A stretch of DNA of 64,000 nucleotides from Candidatus Hydrogenedentota bacterium. Lineage in GTDB: Bacteria > Hydrogenedentota > Hydrogenedentia > Hydrogenedentales > Hydrogenedentaceae. Positions 24,096-32,562 of this stretch are shown here, piece by piece. The notes under the pieces are model-generated. The model worked only from the letters and a program-made list of their open reading frames with translations, was not told the DNA's origin and ran no database searches. A program made the translations under genes and the position numbers. The stretch's first letter is position 1; the number at the start of each line of letters is the position of its first letter. Location of the stretch: positions 62,001-126,000 of the forward strand of contig JAOAHN010000058.1 in the NCBI GenBank assembly GCA_026415215.1, given 5' to 3'.

Positions 24096-24617
24096 ATGGA
24101 CCTAAAAAAATATATTAGAAATATTCCGGATTTTCCGAAGCCAGGTATCCAGTTTAAAGATATTACTACTTTGATTCTAAACCCTGAGGCTTTTAGATAC
24201 ACAATAGACCAGTTTGTAAAGAGATACAAAGATATGAAAATAGACGCTGTGGTGGGTATTGAGTCTCGGGGGTTTGTGTTTAGTTCTGTTGTAGCATACC
24301 ATCTAAGCTGTCCCCTTGCCTTGGCGAGAAAGAAAGGCAAATTACCATCTGAAAAAATCTCAGAGAGTTTTGCATTAGAGTACGGTTGGGATGTATTGGA
24401 AATCCATACAGATGCACTAAAGGAAAATCAGAGAGTAGTCATAATGGATGATTTACTTGCTACAGGAGGAACTGTTTCTGCAGTGAAGAGATTAGTTGAA
24501 AGATTAGGTGCGATACCTATAGAGTCAGCGTTTGTAATAGAACTCTCTTCATTAAAAGGCAGAGAAACATTATATCCTCTTCCTGTATTTTCTCTTGTTC
24601 AGTTTGAAGATGTTTAG
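24096..24617 (+). CDS. apt: Adenine phosphoribosyltransferase
   Basis: A 173-residue purine salvage enzyme converting adenine and PRPP to AMP. N-terminal DLKKYIRNIPDFPKPGIQFKDIT is characteristic of Apt. The PRPP-binding loop is VVIMDDLLATGGTVSA. ARKKGKLP is the flexible-loop region. Length is normal. It lies just after the sigma-factor gene. Confidence 0.96.
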   Translation: MDLKKYIRNIPDFPKPGIQFKDITTLILNPEAFRYTIDQFVKRYKDMKIDAVVGIESRGFVFSSVVAYHLSCPLALARKKGKLPSEKISESFALEYGWDVLEIHTDALKENQRVVIMDDLLATGGTVSAVKRLVERLGAIPIESAFVIELSSLKGRETLYPLPVFSLVQFEDV

Positions 24618-24705
24618 AATTTGATTTTGAGATAGGATTGGTAATCTTAGTTATAATTTTTAATCCTCGCCTTTATTACTCGTTTTTTTAACAGGGAGAT
24701 TGTCT

Positions 24706-25557
24706 ATGTTGGAATTAGAAGTAAGGCAATTTTTACCTTCCACAGAGATAGAGGTAGTTAATCCAGATATCGAACTTGGAAGAATAAAACATGTCCTTTT
24801 TGATTTTGATGGGACTATTAGTCTTCTTCGAGAAGGCTGGCAAAAAATAATGGGTCCTATGTGTGTGGAAATGATATGTGGTGAACATGAACCCACCCCT
24901 GAGATAGTAAAAGAAGTAGAGGATATGATAGAGGAAACTACCGGTATTCAAACTATTTTTCAGATGCAGAGACTTGTAGAAATGGTAAAAAAGCATGGCC
25001 TTGTTCCGAAAGATAAAGTACTTGATGAATGGGGATATAAAGCAATTTACAATGAACGATTGCTTAGACCCGTAAGGGAGCGTATAAAGAGGCTACAATC
25101 GGGTGAGCTAACAGTAGAGCAGTTGACTGTTCGTAAAGTATTCAATTTTCTGGAGGAGTTAAAAAAAAGGGGGGTGATAATGTATGTTTTTAGTGGAACT
25201 GATAGAGAAGATGTTCAAAATGAAGCAAAGGTATTAGGAGTAGATAAGTACTTTGCTGAAATATGGGGAGCACTACCGAGTATAGAGGAATACTCTAAGG
25301 AAAAGGTTATAAAAGAGATTATAGCTACCCATAATCTTCATGGACCGGAAGTTATGGCGGTAGGTGATGGTCCTGTGGAGTTGAGAAATGTAAAAGAGCA
25401 AGGGGGTATAGCTCTTGGAGTAGCATCAGACGAAAAGAGAGGCTATGGCTGGGACTTACACAAGAGGAAAAGGTTGTTAAGAGCTGGGGCCGATATTCTA
25501 ATTCCGGACTATCATGAATGGGATAAACTCATAAAATTTCTTTTTTGCGAAGAGTAA
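24706..25557 (+). CDS. HAD-superfamily hydrolase
   Basis: A 283-residue phosphatase-like protein. Motif I VLFDFDGTISLLREGW (nucleophile Asp), motif II MYVFSGTD, a Lys in SKEKVI of the family's motif III, and motif IV AVGDGPVEL are visible. The helical cap is at about residues 35-160. The DFDGT motif with catalytic acid-base Asp supports hydrolase activity, perhaps on a sugar phosphate. An ATG with GGGAG is used instead of a TTG two codons earlier. Substrate unknown. Confidence 0.82.
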   Translation: MLELEVRQFLPSTEIEVVNPDIELGRIKHVLFDFDGTISLLREGWQKIMGPMCVEMICGEHEPTPEIVKEVEDMIEETTGIQTIFQMQRLVEMVKKHGLVPKDKVLDEWGYKAIYNERLLRPVRERIKRLQSGELTVEQLTVRKVFNFLEELKKRGVIMYVFSGTDREDVQNEAKVLGVDKYFAEIWGALPSIEEYSKEKVIKEIIATHNLHGPEVMAVGDGPVELRNVKEQGGIALGVASDEKRGYGWDLHKRKRLLRAGADILIPDYHEWDKLIKFLFCEE

Positions 25558-25622
25558 GCCCTTTCAGATAACTACCTAATACATATTTCCCCAAACATAG
25601 TTGTTAAAAGAATAAGAGCAGA

Positions 25623-26183
25623 TCAATCGGAGCTTTTTTTGTTTTTTGGGGATTTAGCCATCTTCTCCTGATAAACCATTCTTTTACTTTTAGTTAGCGA
25701 GCTTGATGCGGGGACAGTAGTCTTTCGCTCGTAAATCTTTTCTCTTTTCTCTTTGGGGGTTAATTTTTTTATATCTACTTTCTCAGGTACATCTAATTCG
25801 TTTCGTTTAGCTTTTTCAATCATTGATCGTTTCAGTTCTTGAATTGCACGGACGCATTCGCGTTGCAAATCCACAAGACAAGCCTCGCACAGTCGTTTAC
25901 TTCTACTTATAGCAGGCTTACCACATCTTCCACAGTAAACAGAATTTTTTTGTTCTTCTTTTTCAATCAGGCCCTGCTCAACCATCCGCAATATTACATC
26001 GACTGATATATTAAGCATTTCGGAAATTTGTAATGCGTTCAAATTCCCTTCTTTCTGTAAAAGGTCTCTGATTTTTTCAAAGTCGCACCGCTCTTCTTCC
26101 TCACATTCTCGGCAAACTAAATATTGTGATTGAGAAATTCTATCGAAAATCTTATTACAGCGAGGGCACTTTGCTAAAGCCAT
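25623..26183 (-). CDS. Zinc-ribbon and helix-turn-helix protein, YvyF-like
   Basis: A 186-residue protein. An N-terminal zinc ribbon (KCPRCNKIF...CRECEEEE) is followed by a small helical domain at about 35-75 (GNLNALQISEMLNISVDVILRMVEQGLI), which looks like a helix-turn-helix, then a second ribbon (YCGRCGKPAISRSKRLCEAC) and a basic, low-complexity C-terminal tail. The order matches flagellar-region YvyF (TIGR03826) proteins of Firmicutes, but no flagellar gene is near, so the role must differ. Start at the second Met, behind AAAGGGG. It lies just downstream of the epimerase-aminotransferase fusion. Confidence 0.7.
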   Translation of the reverse strand: MALAKCPRCNKIFDRISQSQYLVCRECEEEERCDFEKIRDLLQKEGNLNALQISEMLNISVDVILRMVEQGLIEKEEQKNSVYCGRCGKPAISRSKRLCEACLVDLQRECVRAIQELKRSMIEKAKRNELDVPEKVDIKKLTPKEKREKIYERKTTVPASSSLTKSKRMVYQEKMAKSPKNKKSSD

Positions 26184-26219
26184 CAAATCCCCTTTAAAAA
26201 TAGTTGTTTCGACGCCCGG

Positions 26220-28415
26220 CTAATTATGCTTAGAATAGTATATTACTTTCTTAATTGATTCTACCACAAAATTTACATCCTCATCTGTAAGATTTGGGTG
26301 AATGGGTAGAGATAGAATTTCATAGGAGGCTTTAGTTGCAACAGGTAAGTCTTTGGGTAAAACTGAACACAGGTTTTGGATTAGGGGGTGAAGATGAACT
26401 CCGTAGAAATGAATTCCTGTTCCTATGTTTTCTTGCCTAAGCATAAAAGCGATTTCATCTCTTGACTTTTTTATTGCTTTAAGATTCAGTCTAATTATAA
26501 ACAAATGCCATGCATGTTCTACATTGTCCCTTGTGGATGGCAGAATAATTTCATCTATTTCTGATAGGGACTGCTTGTATAATTCGGCGATTTTCTTCCG
26601 CCTATTATTAAACTCCGGCAGTTTTTTTAATTGTTGAACACCTATTCCTGCTGACAAATTGCTCATGGAATATTTGAATCCTATCTCTATTAAATCTTGA
26701 GGCGATTGAAATGCGCTTCTGCCGTATCTGTCCCACGCAGTATCTACCAACCCATTTGTAGCAAGTATTCTTAAGCGTTTTGCTTCAGCATCGTTTTGAA
26801 GCGAGATCATCCCTCCTTCAATGGTTGTTATATTTTTAGTAGCATAGAAGCTAAAGCAGGTTCTCTCAGCTATTGAGCCTATGGGCTTTGAGTGGTATTT
26901 AGCTCCGAGGGCATGTGCAGAATCCTCTATTACTCTAATCTTATATTTCTCCGCTATATCGAGGATACGGTTTAGTTCGCAAGGATGTCCTGCAAGGTCT
27001 ACAGGTATTATTGCTTTTGTGCGGTCTGTGATTTTTTCTTCTATTAGTTCTGGATTGATGTTTAAAGTGTCTTCTTCTACATCTACAAAAATGGGCTTTG
27101 CTCCCATATTTAGTATAGTGTTAATGGTAGAGATCCATGTAATCGGCGGAGTTATTACCTCGTCTCCGGGTTTTACTCCGGCTTCTACTAAGCACAGGTG
27201 TATTGCAGAAGTGCAAGATGATACTGCTACCGCTTCTTCTGCTCCTACTAATCTCGCAAAATTCTGCTCGAAAGTTCTTATATTTGGGCCAGAGGTTATC
27301 CATCCACTTCTTAAACAATCTAATACTGCTTCTTCTTCTTCTCTTCCCAGGAGAGGTTTTGCAAGAGGTATAAACTTTGGCGATACAGGTTCTCCACCAT
27401 CTTTTACAGGTAGGCTTCTTAGTTTTTTTAGTCGGAATACATTTATAAACTTTTCATCAAACGGGTTTTCATCAGGATGGGTTTCTAACCATTCCAGGAC
27501 TTCCTCTATCCCTTCTTTAATTTTTCTTTGGGGTGTGTATTTAAATATGCTCGAAAATAAGTCAAACCTCACTCTATATGTTCTGAGGTCCTCATCGTCT
27601 AATAGAACCTCAATTTGGGTTCCTGGAATACGATTTGAAACTTCCTTCGCAAGATCGATGATCCTTATGTTTAAATCGTTGGAGCCTAAATTTAGAATTC
27701 GGGCAAAGGATAGCGTAGCCGGTATGTCTTTTTCTATTACCTCTGCTATCGCTTCTGCACAGTCTCTCACATTGAGAAAAGCTCTCCATTGATTTCCCCT
27801 TCCACGAACTTCTATTTTCCCATAAAGTTTTGCAGTGGCGACCATCTGGTTTAATGCAAGGTCAAATCGCATTCTCGGGGAATAACCGAATAAGGTTGGA
27901 AGTCGGAGGACCAAAACAGATAGTGATTCATTGGCTAATTTTATTAGATTTTCTTCTGCTAACTTCTTAGTTTTGCTGAAGAGTGAAATTGGATCTGTCG
28001 AACTTTCTTCATCTACCCAATTCGCAATTGTTTTTCCGTATACTGCACAAGTAGATGGGTAAACAAACTTTTTGACGCCTCTTTGTATACATTGCCGAGC
28101 TATCTCTATTGTACAATCTACATTTACTTCATATGCAGTTGGTGGAGAAAGAAGACAGCTTGGTTCGTTTGCTAACCCTGCAAGATGTATTACGCAGTTG
28201 ATTCCATCGAATAGATTTGGATACTTTTGCCAGTGCCTTATATCGCCTTCTATTACCTCAATGTTCGGATGAGTTGCCCAAAGTATTTCATTATTTTCAT
28301 TAAGTTTTCCAAAGCAGAACTTATCGAATATTCTTACGAAGTGTCCCCTTTTTAAAAGTTCTGTAGTGACCCAGCATCCTAAATATCCAGCCCCACCTGT
28401 TACTAATATATTCAT
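26220..28415 (-). CDS. Fusion of NAD-dependent sugar epimerase and DegT-type aminotransferase
   Basis: A 731-residue two-domain enzyme. Residues 1 to about 310 are an extended short-chain dehydrogenase with the Rossmann motif ILVTGGAGYLGCWVTTELL, HLAGLA, and catalytic YPSTCAVYG-like Ser plus KLAEEN region. Residues about 345-731 are a DegT/DnrJ/EryC1/StrS aminotransferase: FIPLAKPLLGREEEEAVLDCLRSGWITSGP start, SSCTSAIHLCLVEAG, PLP-binding Lys527 in FYATKNITTIEGGM and VEHAWHLFIIRL near the end. Together they could make an amino-keto sugar for a surface glycan. The reading frame is continuous with no sign of frameshift. No other glycan genes are close by. The start is the ATG, not the TTG three codons earlier. 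Confidence 0.88.
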   Translation of the reverse strand: MNILVTGGAGYLGCWVTTELLKRGHFVRIFDKFCFGKLNENNEILWATHPNIEVIEGDIRHWQKYPNLFDGINCVIHLAGLANEPSCLLSPPTAYEVNVDCTIEIARQCIQRGVKKFVYPSTCAVYGKTIANWVDEESSTDPISLFSKTKKLAEENLIKLANESLSVLVLRLPTLFGYSPRMRFDLALNQMVATAKLYGKIEVRGRGNQWRAFLNVRDCAEAIAEVIEKDIPATLSFARILNLGSNDLNIRIIDLAKEVSNRIPGTQIEVLLDDEDLRTYRVRFDLFSSIFKYTPQRKIKEGIEEVLEWLETHPDENPFDEKFINVFRLKKLRSLPVKDGGEPVSPKFIPLAKPLLGREEEEAVLDCLRSGWITSGPNIRTFEQNFARLVGAEEAVAVSSCTSAIHLCLVEAGVKPGDEVITPPITWISTINTILNMGAKPIFVDVEEDTLNINPELIEEKITDRTKAIIPVDLAGHPCELNRILDIAEKYKIRVIEDSAHALGAKYHSKPIGSIAERTCFSFYATKNITTIEGGMISLQNDAEAKRLRILATNGLVDTAWDRYGRSAFQSPQDLIEIGFKYSMSNLSAGIGVQQLKKLPEFNNRRKKIAELYKQSLSEIDEIILPSTRDNVEHAWHLFIIRLNLKAIKKSRDEIAFMLRQENIGTGIHFYGVHLHPLIQNLCSVLPKDLPVATKASYEILSLPIHPNLTDEDVNFVVESIKKVIYYSKHN

Positions 28416-28497
28416 TCTAATCAACCCAAAAAAATAATTTTTGTTGAAGGTTCTTAGTTGTATAATTTTATCAAATTTTTAGTAGGAGGTAACTTAT

Positions 28498-29694
28498 ATG
28501 AAGAGAGATATTACGCTATTTATAGTTCTGCTCATGGCGTATTCTATTGGTTTGGATTATCATCTCTGTGCTCAGGTTAGCGAGTGTTTAAAGGAGGTAG
28601 ATGAACTTCCTGTTCTTAATGAAGTTCCAAGCCCCTTTAAGACTTGTAGCGGTGAAGTAATAAAAACCAAGAATGACTGGTTGAAAAGAAGGGAAGAGAT
28701 TAAACAGATATTAATGTTTTATGAATATGGTCACATGCCACCTGCTCCACCAATCTCGAGTGTTAGGTTAATAAAAGAAGCAGATATTTTGGAGTCGAGG
28801 GGTATCTGCAAAGAATTCAAGGTAATTTACGGCCCGCCTGAATTTGAAATAGATATAATGCTTTTTCTCCCTAAAGATGGATTCCCACCTTATCCCACGA
28901 TTCTTTATATACCAAAGTTTTGGAAGGAAAATGACGATAACTTAAGAATAGCAGAAAAGTGTATTAAAAAGAACTATGTTCTTTGTGTTTTTGATAAAAG
29001 CATGTTAGATGACGATAGTGGGAGCAGAGATCAAAAAATTTATAGGATATATCCCGGATATGACTGGGGCTCTTTAGCGGTATGGGGATGGGGTGCGTTG
29101 CGTGTATTAGACTTCCTTGAGACACTACCAGATGTAGATACTAAACATTTAGCTTTGACGGGACATTCAAGAAGAGGCAAAGCTTCTCTGTGGGCATCCG
29201 CTAACGATGAAAGAATTCCTCTTGTTATTCCACAATCGAGTGGCACAGGTGGTTGTGGTTCTTACTGGATAGTAGGAGATGGAGCAGAGACACTTAAAGC
29301 AATTACTACTGATGTTGCTCCATATTGGTTCGTACCTCGATTAAAATCATTTGTAGGAAAAGAAAATAGGTTACCCTTCGACCAACATTTCTTGAAAGCT
29401 CTTATTGCACCACGAGGCCAGCTCTCTCGAGAATCATTAGGAGACTTATGGGCTAATCCAAAAGGAACGCAAGCTATGCATCTCTACACTGTTCCTGTGT
29501 ACGAGTTACTTAATGCTGAAAATAATATATATATACATTTTAGAGAGGGGGGACATGCTCTCCAAGACACTGATTGGGATTTAGTACTTGAATTTTGTGA
29601 TTTTTACTTTTTTAAGAAAAAACCGCCTTCAGGACTTAACTCATTGCCTTTTTCTGATATCCCAACTCCAAGCTGGATGTGTCAATCTAATTAG
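28498..29694 (+). CDS. Secreted esterase, CE15 glucuronoyl-esterase-like
   Basis: A 398-residue alpha/beta hydrolase with an N-terminal hydrophobic segment (ITLFIVLLMAYSIGL) acting as signal peptide. The nucleophile elbow is LTGHSRRGKASLWASANDERI (Ser224), followed by the signature IPQSSGTGG, then a motif TDVAPYWFVPRL, and the catalytic His353 in FREGGHALQDTDWDLVLEF. These match bacterial CE15 glucuronoyl esterases that cleave lignin-glucuronoxylan linkages; the usual TNRFPYWF segment has changed to TDVAPYWF. Acetylxylan esterase-like activity is the alternative. AGGAGG lies just before the ATG. Confidence 0.8.
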   Translation: MKRDITLFIVLLMAYSIGLDYHLCAQVSECLKEVDELPVLNEVPSPFKTCSGEVIKTKNDWLKRREEIKQILMFYEYGHMPPAPPISSVRLIKEADILESRGICKEFKVIYGPPEFEIDIMLFLPKDGFPPYPTILYIPKFWKENDDNLRIAEKCIKKNYVLCVFDKSMLDDDSGSRDQKIYRIYPGYDWGSLAVWGWGALRVLDFLETLPDVDTKHLALTGHSRRGKASLWASANDERIPLVIPQSSGTGGCGSYWIVGDGAETLKAITTDVAPYWFVPRLKSFVGKENRLPFDQHFLKALIAPRGQLSRESLGDLWANPKGTQAMHLYTVPVYELLNAENNIYIHFREGGHALQDTDWDLVLEFCDFYFFKKKPPSGLNSLPFSDIPTPSWMCQSN

Positions 29695-29706
29695 GCGATA
29701 AGGCTT

Positions 29707-30099
29707 ATGGGAAAGTTTGGCGTCTCACCGAAAAAGGAAGCAGAACTGCTTGATAGGATGAAAGATTTAAATATTGAAGAAAAAGATTTGGAGGAGAAAT
29801 TCATAACTGCGCGTGGACCAGGTGGGCAAAAGAGCGCGCATTCATCTACCGGAGTATACCTAAAACATATTCCTACTCAGATAGAAGTGAAGATAGACAT
29901 ATCGAGGTCATTAGCGTTGAATAGATTTTTAGCAAGGCGGAGGCTGTGCGAACTAATAGAGTTAAAATTAGGTGTAAAAGATTCACCTTTATTAAACAGA
30001 ATTAAAAAATTAAGGAAGCAGAAATTGAAGAAGCGAAAAAGGGCGTATGCGAAGTATAAAAAGACAAATAATACACTCGATGAAAGAACTGAGAACTAA
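29707..30099 (+). CDS. GGQ peptide-chain-release-factor-like protein
   Basis: A 130-residue protein with only the catalytic release-factor domain: ITARGPGGQKSAHSSTGVYL carries the peptidyl-tRNA hydrolysis motif GGQ at residues 39-41. The C-terminus is long and strongly basic (KKLRKQKLKKRKRAYAKYKK), the type of tail that in ArfB and MTRFR-like proteins binds the empty mRNA channel of stalled ribosomes. The codon-recognition domain is absent, so this is a ribosome-rescue candidate, not RF1/RF2. The GGQK-SAHSS core differs from ArfB's GGQNVNK. It follows the esterase gene by 12 bases. Confidence 0.82.
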   Translation: MGKFGVSPKKEAELLDRMKDLNIEEKDLEEKFITARGPGGQKSAHSSTGVYLKHIPTQIEVKIDISRSLALNRFLARRRLCELIELKLGVKDSPLLNRIKKLRKQKLKKRKRAYAKYKKTNNTLDERTEN

Positions 30100-30165
30100 T
30101 TAGTGATTATGTGAGATTACTTGCATAATTAAAATGGTGGATAGTTTTGCACCTTGAAAATTATC

Positions 30166-30194
30166 TTGACAATAATTAATATTTGTTATACTAT
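30166..30194 (+). promoter_or_regulatory. Promoter region of the murC-ftsQ-ftsZ cluster with iterated TATAC boxes
   Basis: TTGACA at 30166-30171 is a consensus -35. The matching -10 could be TATACT at 30187 (15-base spacer) or TACTAT at 30189 (17-base spacer). Further TATACA boxes occur at 30201 and 30216, TATAAT at 30230 and TATACA at 30252, before the murC ATG at 30261. Which element acts as the -10 cannot be decided from sequence. Confidence 0.5.
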
Positions 30195-30260
30195 ATATGC
30201 TATACACCAATGTGCTATACAAAATGTTGTATAATTAGACCCTGCTATTAGGTATACACA

Positions 30261-31694
30261 ATGAATGGGGTTAAAAGAAAAGTGCATTTTATAGGAGTAG
30301 GCGGCATCGGAATGAGCGGGCTTGCTGAGATCTTACTGAATCTCGGTTATGAAGTGTCTGGTTCGGACCTAAAAAATTCAGATATCATACAGCGCCTTGT
30401 AAACTGTGGACTTAAGTTTTACGAGGGACACTCTGCTTCTAATGTAGGCGATGCTGGGATAGTTGTTCGTTCAGCTGCGGTTCCAGAGGATAACATAGAG
30501 ATAATTACAGCTCGGAGGCACGGTATCCCGGTAATACATCGAAGTGATTTGCTGGCAGATTTAATGAGGTTAAAACCACATGCGATAGCTGTTGGGGGCA
30601 CTCATGGTAAGACTACCACTACTTCTATGATAGCTTCCTTTTTGGAATATGCTAACATTGGAGCTACAAGTATTATTGGTGGTATTTTACACAGGAGTGG
30701 GACGAATGCTAAATGGGGCACGGGGGACTATATAGTTGCGGAAGCAGATGAACATGATGGCTCCTTTTTGAGGCTTCATCCTACGATTGCTGTAGTGACT
30801 TCTATTGATCCAGAACATCTTGAGTACTATGGCACCCTTGACAGTATAAAAAGGGCTTTTACAGAATTTTGTAATAGCGTCCCATTTTACGGTTATTCAA
30901 TAGTATGCATAGATGACGCTAATATTAGAACCGTTATTAAGGATATAGAAAGCATTTGCATCACATACGGTATGAGTGAGGATGCGTCTCTGCGGGGTAT
31001 TGATATTAAAATTGATATTCCAGGACAGAACCAAAGTTTTAGAAGTAGGATTACAAACGCTACTACAGAGTTCACGGTGGTTAGTCAAGATGAGAGGCTA
31101 GGCATTACAGGTGAACTCGGTAGGGTTAAATTGAAGACTATAGGTTTACACAATGTTCGTAATGCACTCGGTGCTTGTGCTGTGGGTATCTGTTTAGGTA
31201 TTCGCTTTCCTACAATTGTTGGAGGTTTGATGCAGTTTGAAGGGGTTAGAAGAAGGTTGCAAGTTTGTGGGGAGGTGAAAGAGGTTCTTGTAATTGAAGA
31301 TTATGCTCATCATCCTACTGAGATAGAGACTACAATAGAGGCAGTGAAGATTCTGAATCCTAATAGACTTGTTTTGGTTTTTCAGCCACATTTGTTTAGC
31401 AGAACTAAATTTTTTTACCGGGAATTCGCTACTGTACTCTCCAGAGGCGATATTACAGTAGTTACGGATATATACCCCGCTCGGGAGACTCCCATCGATG
31501 GGGTCGATTCTTCACTGATTGTTAATTTTGCCAGAGAAAAAGGACACAGGGACTTTTACCTTGTCAAGGATATGAGAGAAATCCCTGATTTTTTAGTCCC
31601 TATATTAAAGCCTGGGGATGTAGTGCTAATCCTTGGAGCAGGCAATATAAATAAGATAGCCTCGAGTATTTTAACGGGATTGATGGAGAGATAA
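30261..31694 (+). CDS. murC: UDP-N-acetylmuramate--L-alanine ligase
   Basis: A 477-residue Mur ligase that adds L-Ala to UDP-MurNAc in peptidoglycan synthesis. The N-terminal Rossmann motif is KVHFIGVGGIGMSGLAEILLNLGYEVSGSD. The ATP P-loop is AVGGTHGKTTTTSMIA and the central ligands are EADEHDGSFL. IEDYAHHPTEIETTI is MurC-specific. The start has only a weak AGG upstream. Gene order continues directly to ftsQ four bases later, with no murB or ddl, unlike the classic dcw cluster. Confidence 0.97.
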   Translation: MNGVKRKVHFIGVGGIGMSGLAEILLNLGYEVSGSDLKNSDIIQRLVNCGLKFYEGHSASNVGDAGIVVRSAAVPEDNIEIITARRHGIPVIHRSDLLADLMRLKPHAIAVGGTHGKTTTTSMIASFLEYANIGATSIIGGILHRSGTNAKWGTGDYIVAEADEHDGSFLRLHPTIAVVTSIDPEHLEYYGTLDSIKRAFTEFCNSVPFYGYSIVCIDDANIRTVIKDIESICITYGMSEDASLRGIDIKIDIPGQNQSFRSRITNATTEFTVVSQDERLGITGELGRVKLKTIGLHNVRNALGACAVGICLGIRFPTIVGGLMQFEGVRRRLQVCGEVKEVLVIEDYAHHPTEIETTIEAVKILNPNRLVLVFQPHLFSRTKFFYREFATVLSRGDITVVTDIYPARETPIDGVDSSLIVNFAREKGHRDFYLVKDMREIPDFLVPILKPGDVVLILGAGNINKIASSILTGLMER

Positions 31695-31698
31695 TAAT

Positions 31699-32505
31699 AT
31701 GGCATTATTGCTTGGGGTAGACTCACGGCCTATTGTATATAAGTCTCCTTCTTATAGGAACAGGAAAAAGCATCGAAAGTGGCTAAAGGCATTCGGTTTT
31801 TTTGTGTCTATATCTTTGATATGTATTTTCCTATTAAGTGTTACTGAATTTGCTCTGGAATCATCAAGTTATGCCATAAAGAATGTAATAGTGCAAGGAC
31901 TTGAGTCTTCTTCTCCGGAGTTTTTTCTGAAGAAAGTAGGTTTAGACTTGGTGGGGATGAATTTCTTCTTGATAACTTCGAGTTTAATAGAAAGGAAAAT
32001 ACTCTCTTTGCCCTCTGTGTCTTCCTGTAAAGTTGAGAAAATCTTCCCTGACACTGTGATAATAACAGTAGAAGAGAAAATTCCGTTTGCTACTCTTTCT
32101 ATTAATGGGAATTTATTTTTGATTGACCATACCGCCAAGGTTCTAAAAAGAATTTATTCTGTAAAGGAGAGAGTAGGGCCAATCATTACAGTGGTAGAAG
32201 TTCTGTCTGATATTGAGGAGGGAGACCGAATAGATAGTGAGGGACTATGGAACGCTATGAACTTTTGGTATGAATTCAATACTGTAGCAAGTGGCTTAGG
32301 TCTAAATATTTCTGAGATTGTGGTGGAAAGGGATGAGATTAAAGTGTTTTTTGATGAAATACTGTGTGAAACAAGATGGAAAAAAGATGAAATAGATTCA
32401 CAGATTCAAAAGCTTGTTTTAGCTGTGAAGAAATTGAATTTAAAAATTTTTGACGGCTGTAAATACATAGATTTAAGATTTGGAAATGACATTGTATTTA
32501 ATTAG
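31699..32505 (+). CDS. ftsQ: Cell-division protein FtsQ/DivIB family
   Basis: A 268-residue single-pass protein. A basic cytosolic tail, one membrane helix (about 32-52, GFFVSISLICIFLLSV), then a POTRA domain starting YAIKNVIVQGLESSSPEFFLKKVGLDLVGMNFFLI, then SVSSCKVEKIFPDTVIITVEEKIPFATLSINGNLFLIDHTAKVL, the diagnostic FtsQ sequence pattern. GGAG lies before the ATG. The family is highly variable, and this assignment also rests on its place between murC and ftsZ. Confidence 0.9.
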   Translation: MALLLGVDSRPIVYKSPSYRNRKKHRKWLKAFGFFVSISLICIFLLSVTEFALESSSYAIKNVIVQGLESSSPEFFLKKVGLDLVGMNFFLITSSLIERKILSLPSVSSCKVEKIFPDTVIITVEEKIPFATLSINGNLFLIDHTAKVLKRIYSVKERVGPIITVVEVLSDIEEGDRIDSEGLWNAMNFWYEFNTVASGLGLNISEIVVERDEIKVFFDEILCETRWKKDEIDSQIQKLVLAVKKLNLKIFDGCKYIDLRFGNDIVFN

Positions 32506-32562
32506 TGATCACGCATGAGTATGAGTAGTTTTCAAATATGAAACTTTATAGGAGATAAAGGT

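Noticed and set aside
26881-27792. Long plus-strand frame of 303 codons antisense to the epimerase-aminotransferase fusion
   Set aside because: Ser/Ile/Thr-rich composition with no motif. It is the mirror of a well-supported gene that has full domain motifs on the other strand.
30187-30257. TATAC repeats as a CRISPR or tandem-repeat array
   Set aside because: Units are too short, imperfect and closely spaced for CRISPR. They are better seen as promoter-like or regulatory boxes.
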